From: Dendrobium chrysotoxum
Taxonomy: Eukaryota; Streptophyta; Magnoliopsida; Asparagales; Orchidaceae
Assembly (NCBI GenBank): GCA_019925795.1
Contig: CM034305.1
Location: 57,958,573 to 58,022,572 of the forward strand
Direction of reading: 5' to 3'
Length of the DNA stretch: 64,000 nucleotides
Part shown: in pieces, positions 55,931-64,000 of the stretch
Layout: each line of letters begins with the position of its first letter
How positions within the stretch are numbered: position 1 is the stretch's first letter
The notes under the pieces: generated by a model
Told to the model about the DNA's origin: nothing
The model's database searches: none
Seen by the model: the letters and a program-made list of their open reading frames with translations, nothing else
Program-made: the position numbers and the translations under genes

Positions 55931-56842
55931 CTATGATGCACCGACACTTCTACTCAAAGAGGCGTGCAGTGTCCGACACGTATCCGACACAACACGCGTC
56001 CGACACTCCTCCGACACGTGTTGGACACACCGAAAACGTGTCTGATTTAAAAAAATATTAAATACAAATTGGACACACGTATCTGACACGCGTATCTTCA
56101 ATATTTTATGAAAATTTTAAATATAATTTCTTGTATTTAAAATTTTTATTTATTTAAAATATAAAAACTAAATTTCTTATTTCCAATCCACAACACCAAA
56201 TCAATCGCCCGCACTTAATACCCCATTTATCGAATATTTTTATTTTCATTTCTCTTTGGCGAGTTATAACTTTGATTTCACAACAATGTCTGATGTCATC
56301 TCAACATTAACGTTTAACGTCGTTACAACATCAACATTTCAAAACAATCTCCATATCAAAGTCTGACACTGTCTTTAAATTGATGCTCGATGCTAGCAAT
56401 TTCTATACCCACAACTTGACATCTCATCTTTGTCTAACGTTTTCTCAACATCGACGACCAATGCCCTCTCAGCATCGATGATAAACGCCTCTTAACATTG
56501 ACGCCAAATATTTATTGCATAACATAAATGCTCGACTCTAGATAGCATTGTCATCTCCTCTATCAATGGCTGATAAACGACATCAACGCCCGACTCTTGA
56601 CATCATAATATTAATTATTTTAAGCACAAATTCTAGTTAAATGACTTTTTATTTCTAAATTATTTTTAAAATTATACTTATTCAATTATTATACACTATT
56701 TTTAAAACATAAAATTATAATACCGTGTCCAACTCGTATCCGTGTCCTATATTTTCAATAATTGACGTGTCCCGTGTCCGTGTCGTGTCGTGTCCGTGTC
56801 GTGTCGTATCCGTGTCGCCGTGTCCGTGTCTGTGCATCATAG
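55931..56842. mobile_element. TIR element with GTGTC/GACAC ends, inserted in the protease
   Basis: 912 bp, TIRs of 17 bp: CTATGATGCACCGACAC and (reverse complemented right end) CTATGATGCACAGACAC. TSD GGTGGTGG, 8 bp, at 55923-55930 and 56843-56850, suggesting a hAT-type or Mutator-type non-autonomous element (a 9-bp reading has one mismatch). The ends are full of GTGTCCGACAC-like words; the middle is AT-rich with no ORF. The chromovirus frame continues directly on the other side. Confidence 0.88.
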
Positions 56843-56850
56843 GGTGGTGG

Positions 56851-57020
56851 TTTTGATAGATAGTGGGGCAACCCACAATTTCATTTCCACCCAGATTGTT
56901 GAGTTGCTTGGAATGAAATTAGTGGATACGGGAGGCTATGGGGTGATGATGGGCACGGGGAAGGTTGAGATGGGAAGAGGAGTTTGTAGGGGAGTAGTGA
57001 TGACCATTCAGGGGATATAG
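56851..57020 (+). pseudogene. Chromovirus protease
   Basis: VVLIDSGATHNFISTQIVEL is the catalytic D-S-G of gypsy proteases, followed by GVMMGTGKVEMGRGVCRGV. It is separated from gag by the TIR element and closes at an in-frame TAG (57018-57020) where the polyprotein should continue. Confidence 0.9.
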
Positions 57021-57716
57021 GTGAGGGAGGATTTTCTTCCCTTAGAATTGGGGAGTACAGATGTGATCTTGGGGATGAAGTGGCTGCAAACTTTGGGGGA
57101 GACCAAGATGAACTGGGGAGAACTGCGGATGGAACTGGTAGTGGGGGGGAGGAGAATGGTGATACAGGGAGATGTCGGCCTGTCTAGGACGGGGGTGTCT
57201 CTCAAGTCCATGATCCGAACCATCCAGGAGGTTGGGAGTGGATACTTGGTGGAGCTGCAACGACTGGAGAAAGTCAGTGTGGGGGAAGAGGGAGATATTC
57301 CTTTTGAAGTGCAACTGGTCATACAACAGTTTAGGGAGGTTTTTCAACCTCCACAGGGGTTGCCACCGCAGAGGGAGCTGGAGCATGCCATCACTTTGAA
57401 GGAAGGGGAGACCCCGATCAGCGTCCGCCCTTACCGTTACCCTCAGATTCAAAAAGATGAGATCGAAAGGCTGATCAGGGAGATGCTGGAGGCTGGGATC
57501 ATCAGACCAAGTGTAAGTCCTTTTTCTAGTCCAGTCCTCTTGGTCAAGAAGAAGGATGGGAGTTGGAGATTCTGTGTGGACTACAGGGCTCTGAATAAGG
57601 GCACTGTGCCAGACAAGTTCCCAATTCCAGTGATTGATGAACTCTTGGATGAGCTTTTTGGGGCAGTGGTTTTTTCCAAGTTAGACTTAAAGTCTGGAAC
57701 CACCAGATCAGAATGA
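57021..57716 (+). pseudogene. Chromovirus protease end and RT N-terminal half
   Basis: Same frame as the protease, after the TAG. EDFLPLELGSTDVILGMKWL is the end of the protease; RT begins near GETPISVRPYRYPQIQKDEI, with SPFSSPVLLVKKKDGSWRFC, VDYRALNKGTVPDKFPIPVI and SKLDLKSG containing the first catalytic Asp. The frame is lost right after LKSG (about 57692) by a small indel. Confidence 0.93.
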
Positions 57717-57725
57717 AGGAGGCAG

Positions 57726-60254
57726 ATGTTCCCAAGACCGCATTTAGAACACAGGCATTATGAGTTTCTGGTAATGCCCTTTGGTTTGACTAACGCACCT
57801 GCTACCTTTCAATCTTTGATGAACAGGGTCTTCAAGCAGTACCTCAGGAAGTTCGTATTGGTATTTTTTGATGACATCTTAGTGTATAGCAAGACTGAAG
57901 GGGAGCATTTGGAGCACTTGAAGACAGTTTTGGGAGTGTTACAGGAACATCAGTTACAAGCCAACTTGAAGAAGTGCAGCTTTGCCCAGACCAGTGTAGA
58001 GTACTTGGGACACGTGGTCTCACAAGAAGGAGTGGCAGCCGATCAAAGTAAAATAGAAGCCATGCAAAAGTGGCCAATGCCTAGGAACCTAAAGGAGTTA
58101 AGGGGGTTCTTGGGGTTAACTGGGTACTACAGAAGGTTTGTAAAGGGATACAGTGCTATTGCTTGGCCTTTGACTGAGCAACTAAAGAAGGATGGATTTT
58201 TATGGGGAGAGGCAGCCACCCGGGCTTTTGAGAAACTAAAGGAAGCAATGACTACAGTTCCGGTCTTAGCACTTCCAGATTTTAGCCAGGTATTTGTCAT
58301 GGAAACTGATGCATCAGGATATGGGCTGGGGGCAGTGTTGATGCAGAACCACAGACCAATTGCGTATTTCAGTCAAGTGCTGTCAGCCAGGGCTAGACTG
58401 AAGTCAGTATATGAGAGGGAGTTAATGGCCATTGTCTTGGCTATTCAGAAGTGGCGGCCTTATCTATTGGGAAGGCATTTTATTGTAAGGACTGATCAAC
58501 GGAGCTTAAAATATCTTTTGGAGCAAAGGATGGTGACCGAGGAGCATCAGAGGTGGTTATCCAAATTACTGGGCTATGACTTTGAGATCCAATATAAGCC
58601 CGGTTTGGAGAATAAAGCTGCTGATGCCCTATCCAGACGTGTTGAGGAGCTTCAGGAATTAGCGGTGTCAATTCCGCTGTTGATAGATTGGGGGGCCATC
58701 AAGGAAGAAAGTAAGCTCAGCGAAGAATTGAAGAAGATCAGGGAGGATCTGGGGAAGGACATGAGTAGTCATCCGGGCTACTCCATTGAGGGGGACAGAC
58801 TACTGTATCAAGGGAGGTTTGTGATGCCACGGACTTCCATACACATCCCCCATTTGTTGCAGGAGTTTCATGGCAGCGCCGTTGGGGGACATTCAGGAGT
58901 TCAGAAGACCTACAGGAGGCTTGCATCTGAGCTCTACTGGAAAGGGATGCATAGAGATGTTGAAGAGATGGTGGCAAGGTGTGAAGTATGTCAGAGGAAT
59001 AAGTACATGGCTATGGCTCCGGGGGGATTACTACAACCATTGACACTTCCAAACGAAGTTTGGGAGGAAGTGTCCATGGATTTCATTGATGGCCTACCAA
59101 GATCAGAGGGGTTCATAGTCATCATGGTGGTGGTTGACAGACTTAGCAAGTATGCACACTTCATCCTTCTGAGACACCCTTACACCGTCATATCTGTAGC
59201 GGCAGCTTTTATTAGGGAGGTTGTGAGATTACATGGGATTCCTGAATCGATTGTGTCTGATCGAGACAAAGTGTTCCTCAGCCAGTTCTGGAGAGAGTTG
59301 TTCAGGATGCAGGGCACTGTTCTAAAGAGAAGCACCGCCTATCATCCACAGACAGATGGACAAATAAAGGTGGTAAACCGAAGCTTGGAGACCTATTTGA
59401 GGTGTTTTGTCTCTGAAACTCCACAGATGTGGGCAAAGTGGCTGCCGTGGGCGGAGTATTGGTACAATACCTCATACCATACCGCTTCACAGATGACCCC
59501 ATTTAAAGTGCTATATGGAAGGGACCCTCCACACCTAGTACACTACGGGAGAGGTAGTACACCAGTGTCGTCGGTCGAGCAGTACTTAGAGGAGAGGGAC
59601 AAGATACTAGAGGAATTGAAGAAACATCTGATGAGGGCACAACAGATCATGAAGAAGCAAGCGGATTCGCACCGACGAGACATGCAGTTTGAAGTGGGCG
59701 AAAAGGTTTTCCTAAAATTACGACCTTACAGGCAGAGGACAATGGCGAGAAGGATGAATGAGAAATTGGCTCCAAGATACTTCGGCCCCTATGAAGTGTT
59801 GGACAAAATTGGAGCAGTGGCGTACCGACTGAAGCTTCCCCCATCAGCTAGCATACATCCAGTTTTCCATGTGTCCCAGTTGAGGAGAGCTATAGGAGAG
59901 CAGACAGTCAGCACGGAGTTACCAGAGACACTGACTGAGGATTTGCAAGTGATACTGGAACCGCGGGAGCTCCGAGGCGTCAGATCTGATGAAAAGGGAG
60001 ACAAAGAAGTGCTAATTGGGTGGAAATGTCTTCCTGATTTTGATGCTACTTGGGAGCCGTTTGAAAGAGTTAAAGAGCAATTCCCCTCTTTTCACCTTGA
60101 GGACAAGGTGAGTTTTTGGGAGGGGAGTAATGTTATGCAGCTGCCGGCCCAGGAGGGGCTGGCTGGACCGGTCCAAGTCTACTGCAGACGGACAAAAAGG
60201 GGGGGGGGGGGGGGCGGACAAGGTGGGCCCCACTTGGGGCTGATTTGCTTATGA
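57726..60254 (+). pseudogene. Chromovirus RT C-half, RNase H, integrase, chromodomain
   Basis: 842-residue frame. From about residue 9 it is in the pol frame: HYEFLVMPFGLTNAPATFQS, catalytic box FFDDILVYS (~48), RNase H (VFVMETDASGYGLGAVLMQN ~195, LKSVYERELMAIV, NKAADALSR), integrase zinc HHCC (GHSGVQKTYRRL ... CEVCQRNK ~390-425), core Asp residues in SMDFIDGLP and VSDRDKVFLSQFW, but DGQIKVVNR in place of DGQTEVVNR. The C-terminal chromodomain (EVLIGWKCLPDFDATWEPFE, ~59990-60125) targets heterochromatin. The usual stop is lost; the frame runs through the polypurine tract and 40 codons into the LTR. Residues 57717-57760 are out of frame owing to a second indel. Confidence 0.93.
60117..60130 (+). 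promoter_or_regulatory. Chromovirus polypurine tract
   Basis: GGGAGGGGAGTAA-type purine run directly before the LTR start TGTTATG. It overlaps the end of the pol frame. Confidence 0.85.
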
Positions 60255-60640
60255 GGGAGGGAAAATTTTGAATAGTAAGGGCTGTTTAGGTATTTTGTAG
60301 TCATCCTTTATTGTTAATTAGGGGGGATTAGGAGGGAGAGGGGGTTATCTTGAATTTGAATATAATTTGGAGATCTAGGGTTTCTTGCTTGGGCTCTTGG
60401 CGTTGCCGGAGATTAGGAGAGTTGTTCTTCCTCTCGAATTGAAGAACATTGTATCTTTTATTGTTTTCTTGCTTCTACTAGTGAAATACAAGCATTGGTG
60501 TGGTTTTCCCTTCAGATTTTCATCCGTTTTTTCTCTGTTTTCCTGCGTTTGGCTGTTGTCCACTGCTGAAAACAGCAGTTTTCTGCTGTTTTTCCTCTTC
60601 CGGAGCGATAGGAATACTTGGATCTAAGTATTTCCTATCA
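60131..60640 (+). repeat. Chromovirus 3' LTR
   Basis: 510 bp, G run of 16 (60199-60214). It lacks a 15-bp segment (AGCCTAGACCGGTCC) present in the 5' LTR, a deletion between short GGACCGGTCC repeats. Confidence 0.96.
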
Positions 60641-60645
60641 GAGTG

Positions 60646-60739
60646 ATCTCCTGAGAAGTTATACCAATATGATAAAATTGTGAGGCCCTCAGGCCAAAGA
60701 GGATGAATATTTCAATAGTTAAGAGTTTGGGCTATTACA
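60646..60739 (+). repeat. Cassandra LTR2, right part
   Basis: ATCTCCTGAGAAGTTATACC ... GGGCTATTACA, continuing the LTR cut at 53871. The 5S C-box-like part is here. Followed by the TSD CCTTG. Confidence 0.9.
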
Positions 60740-60744
60740 CCTTG

Positions 60745-60983
60745 GATGAGTTAACTCATAGTTGCTAATAAGGATCCTCCTGTCAACACTCGACTAAGTA
60801 GGCCAAGGAAAACGACGAACCCGAAACAATGGAAACATGGGATCTTGACCGGCCATCATACCGACTTGGTAGGTTAATTTTCACCCTCCAATCATTAACC
60901 TATTTGGACACTTAATTCATCTGACCCGCATTAGTCACTTTAAAGACCCACATCAATAATAAAATTGTTAACAAGCAATAAAC

Positions 60984-61046
<63 letters not shown>

Positions 61047-63060
61047 ACAAATACACATATATCTAAAGAAGACATATAAGAAGAGTGAACTTCACCTTAC
61101 ACTTAAACAAAGACAATTCATAATTACATCTAATTAACTCTTAACACTAAATCAAACATAGAACCAACCTAATCTAATAAATAAAATAAAAAAACATAAA
61201 TGTAATTAATACAATATAATTTAAAATTTAATAAATTAAAGTTTAAATGTAAATGTTTGATTCAAAAATGATAAAAAAAAGAAAAGATAATAATAGGATA
61301 ATGAATAATTGTTGAAAATTTTAATAATCTCAGAAAATCCAAAATAAAATATTATAAACACATAAGATTGCAACAAACAATAAACTAAATGAATATTTCA
61401 ATAAACAACTCATTTTCATCTCCAAATTAAATAATCCCTTAATTGAACTAAAAATTAAAAATTAATAAAAAATTCAATAAAAATAAGAAAAATATGAAAT
61501 AAATTTCTATAAACTCACAAAACTATAACAAACAATAGTCTACATAGGATAAAATAATATTAAATCAAAAAGTAAAACGTTTTTCATAATTAAAAGCTAA
61601 ATAAAAAAATGGTAAAATATTAATATTTAAATTAAAACCACCCCTAGATAAAATTAAACATATTTAAAATTGAAACTCTATACTAATAATAGGGTTGACC
61701 ATTAGCACGACCTAGTACACACTAGAAGTTGCATTTAAACCACCAGTCTTAAGCCCTTAGGATAAGAGGTTTTTTTTGTTTACTTTCTTTGTGTATTTCT
61801 TGTATGCTCTTACATATTGTTTACATCTATTTTATTTATTTATTTCGTATATTACATTGCATTTCATTCTCTTGTTTAATTTCAAATATTAAATCACTAA
61901 TTGTAAATTATAACCCAAAATAAAATTAAGAATACATAATTATAATTTTTTGATCATAGTTGAAAACTGAAACCCTTGGTTAGGGAATAAAATAACCGAC
62001 ATTAGAACATCAACTGACATTTCAAACCCTGTGATTTACACACTAGAACTTTCTGAGTTTACACAAAACATAAACTAGTATGTGAAGGATATTTGCATAC
62101 TTGCCTATGACAGTCTACAAATTAGTTCTCGTTAGTCTTTAGGAAAAAATTCTTCTACCCGAAACAAAATAAAAATCCCTTTAATAACATTGAAAGATAA
62201 ATAATTAGAGGGATGTAAATGGCATAAACATACATCACATTAACAACTCATCAAAATAAGAGTGTTAATTGCATTTAGGACTAGAAGCATGATCCACTAT
62301 TCATAGTTCGGGGCCATTGGGACTTCTTAGATGTCGGCTACAATCTTCGTCTTAAAACAACAACTGATCCTATCTTGTATTTCATAAGATCGAATATCAT
62401 GATTTTGAGGTGCTAGGTTGAGTTTAGCTAGCAGTCCTATCCAGGTAGGGTCATAAGTCTAGAAGAGTCGAGCTTTCTTAAAGCCCCGATGGGTTCAGAG
62501 ATATTAGTTTCATCGCATTTCATTAGGCTAGGTTTGAGTCACTATTTTATAGTGACTCGCCTTAGATTTAAGTTCCAAGGCTAATTCTATATCAAAAGCC
62601 CTCACTTCTTGGGCATTGTCCTGGTTTAATGATCGAGAATATAAGTCCCAACCTTCTTATAAAATATAAACTTAAATAAAAATAAATCTTATTCTAAAAC
62701 ATTAAAGCTCAACCATAGGATAGATTGGAGCACTTCTAAGTGGTCTCAAAATTCTTTTGCTCCCTACTATTCCTCCTTCGACTCCAGAAGGAACTGCTCA
62801 ACCTTGAGTCAATCCCTTTTAAAAATTTCAAAATCTTTCAATCCTTGTTTCAAACTTTGAAATCTTAAAAAAAATATTTACCACAACTTTAATAGAGAGT
62901 TTTTTCAAGGGATATATCTCTCTTGGAATGTAATTAATCATAAGAGCTTACCTTTATGGAGAACCTATAACTCCAGAATAAAATAATCCTAATCTTATTC
63001 TCATAAGGTAGGGGAAAGATCTTTTTGAATATAGACAGTCTTTCCAAAACCTTTTTTTAT
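60745..63060. other. Non-coding body of member 2, right part
   Basis: A TA run at 60989-61042, then an AT-rich kilobase without genes. From about 62280 similarity to member 1 appears (41000-41600), best at 62700-62970. No ORF with a recognisable domain. Confidence 0.6.
60989..61042. repeat. (TA)n microsatellite
   Basis: Uninterrupted AT dinucleotides, ~27 units. Confidence 0.98.
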
Positions 63061-63069
63061 TTTCAAATA

Positions 63070-63440
63070 CCTCTATAGAATATCTTTATCATCTTCTGAG
63101 ATGATACAATATTCTCTTTGTTGTATTTGATCATAGAAATTGTGCATTTTTCAAAGCTCATTCTTGCTTCCAATTCGTTTGTAGAATACTATCTTCATCT
63201 CTCGAGATGTATACTATTCTGGTCATAACATTTAGTTACGGGAATGATATAATTTTTAAAACCTTATTTCTCTTTTCAAACACTTCCATAGGATATCATG
63301 TTCATTTTTTGGGATGATATTTTATTCTCTTAATTTTGTTTGATTACATAAATGATATTTTCTAAAACCCTATTTTATCATTGAATCCATTGTAGGATAC
63401 CGTATCCGTATTTCAAGATGGTACATTTTTTCAATGTAGT
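63070..63440. repeat. Terminal ~105-bp hairpin-bearing repeats, 4 units
   Basis: Unit starts at about 63075, 63181, 63290 and 63393 (spacings 106, 109, 103), each like TAGAATATCTTTATCATCTT with a short inverted repeat (ATCATCTTCTGAGATGAT; ATCTCTCGAGAT) and an AT-rich tail. Same arrangement as 41720-42000 in member 1. Confidence 0.75.
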
Positions 63441-63502
63441 ATTCGATCACAAAATAGGAGAGCACTCCGAATCTGCATGATGATTTATTTTCCCACAAGA
63501 TC

Positions 63503-64000
63503 CAGCTCCAAATGTACAATATAGAAAGAATCATATGCTAATAAAACTTGATGATGTATACATATTCAAAGAAAAGTAGATTTGGAAAATAGCAAAGACA
63601 ACATTGTTTTACCTAATTGTTAGTTTAATCAAAAAAATTTATTTGAGGTTTGGGATTTTGTATTGTTAATTCTTTTATCTTAGTGATCTAAGCATTATTT
63701 TCTGATTTTAGTATTGACTGTTTTCAGATGAACGATGGGAATATTTTTTATCTTTGACTATTTTAATTAACATTATAATTGATAAGGAGTTGATTATACC
63801 AAGTCCCAAGGCAATTGTAATATGCACTCATTTCTCTTTAAGATTCTCTGCTTATCTGGTTGAAATGCTAAAATAAAACTGAAGTTCGAGATAATGCTCG
63901 TTGGAGTTCACTCCATTATTGTAAGATGAACGAGTTTGTATTCTTTCAGAGGTTATCAGTTCGCTTCTGACTTTTATGTATTAGAAAATATTTAGTCTCA
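63503..64000. other. Non-coding DNA at the window end
   Basis: After the right TSD of the large element. No gene or element recognised. Confidence 0.45.

Larger units (their letters stand above)
53872..60640 (+). mobile_element. Ty3/gypsy chromovirus, recent insertion, defective
   Basis: 6.77 kb with LTRs at 53872-54400 and 60131-60640 and perfect TSD GAGTG (53867-53871, 60641-60645). Order gag, PR, RT, RNase H, IN, chromodomain. The LTRs differ by two substitutions, one 15-bp indel and G-run length (20 versus 16). The pol is broken: one stop, two frame changes inside RT, a 912-bp insertion in the protease, and the catalytic Glu of IN replaced by Lys. Confidence 0.96.
53306..60739 (+). mobile_element. 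Cassandra TRIM, split by a chromovirus
   Basis: LTR1 at 53306-53516 (211 bp) and LTR2 at 53742-53871 plus 60646-60739. Internal region of 225 bp with primer site TGGTATTAGAGC (53519-53530) and polypurine tract AAAAAAGGGAGAGAT (53727-53741). Perfect TSD CCTTG (53301-53305 and 60740-60744). Both LTRs carry a 5S rRNA-like segment, the hallmark of Cassandra. No coding capacity, as normal for TRIMs. Confidence 0.93.
51016..63497. mobile_element. Large non-coding TG...CA element, member 2, with nested insertions
   Basis: Starts TGTTGACCTCACTTTTG, nearly the same as member 1, and ends ...TTTTCCCACA. TSDs AGATT (51011-51015) and AGATC (63498-63502), four of five. Removing the nested Cassandra and chromovirus leaves about 5.0 kb. 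Shared with member 1: the terminal ~25 bases, a leader-like segment (51840-52150), an AT block with a TA run, the 62250-62970 part and the terminal hairpin repeats. It lacks the W-box tandem repeats. No coding capacity of its own. Confidence 0.65.

Noticed and set aside
1..64000. tRNA genes or intact host protein-coding genes
   Set aside because: I looked for tRNA-like B-boxes near cloverleaf sequence and for multi-exon host genes and found none I could support; only the exon at 6834-7299 remains possible.

Overview
The window reads as plant nuclear heterochromatin built almost entirely from nested transposable elements. I infer a seed plant from the families present: SIRE-like copia, chromovirus gypsy, a Cassandra TRIM with a 5S rRNA-like LTR, L1 LINEs with DUF4283-type ORF1, CACTA, hAT and Tourist-like MITEs, all in AT-rich DNA with TA microsatellites. 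I cannot name the species. No intact host gene is visible; the only candidate is one last-exon-like ORF at 6834-7299.

Left third (1-22 kb). A minus-strand SIRE-like copia element (1-6791, 3' LTR outside the window) carries decayed gag, PR, IN, RT and RNase H. Its LTR holds a dense array of palindromic ATCGTCC/GGACGAT motifs just upstream of a TATA box. It sits 42 bp from the splice-acceptor-like start of the unidentified exon. A nearly full-length minus-strand L1 LINE follows (8310-13932, perfect 18-bp TSD). Then come a cluster of GGGCGACTT palindromes, a hAT-like element with a Tourist-like MITE inside it, a decayed CACTA element (16059-18942), an RTE LINE tail and a second Tourist-like MITE.

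Middle (20-46 kb). An L1 derivative that keeps ORF1 but lacks ORF2 is split by a copia element with gag and no pol (22169-28237). A second CACTA fragment is split by a gypsy element with gag and no pol (30767-45415, TSD ATTAT), whose LTRs contain a 30-bp VNTR. That gypsy element is itself split by an 8.1-kb TG...CA element with no coding capacity (33916-42062, TSD CCACC).

Right third (46-64 kb). A CCGG-rich hAT element (46420-47569) and a probable LTR remnant precede a second member of the non-coding family (51016-63497). Nested inside that are a Cassandra TRIM (53306-60739, TSD CCTTG), a chromovirus in one Cassandra LTR (53872-60640, TSD GAGTG), and a 912-bp TIR element in the chromovirus protease (55931-56842, TSD GGTGGTGG).

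The best candidates for something undescribed are: (1) the large non-coding TG...CA family with 5-bp TSDs, one member carrying a 158-bp tandem repeat packed with W-box (TTGAC) cores upstream of a leader-like segment; (2) the conserved LTR palindrome array shared by the SIRE-like element and its gag-only relative; (3) the gag-only elements themselves. All coordinates and TSDs were read by eye; no alignment or database search was run.
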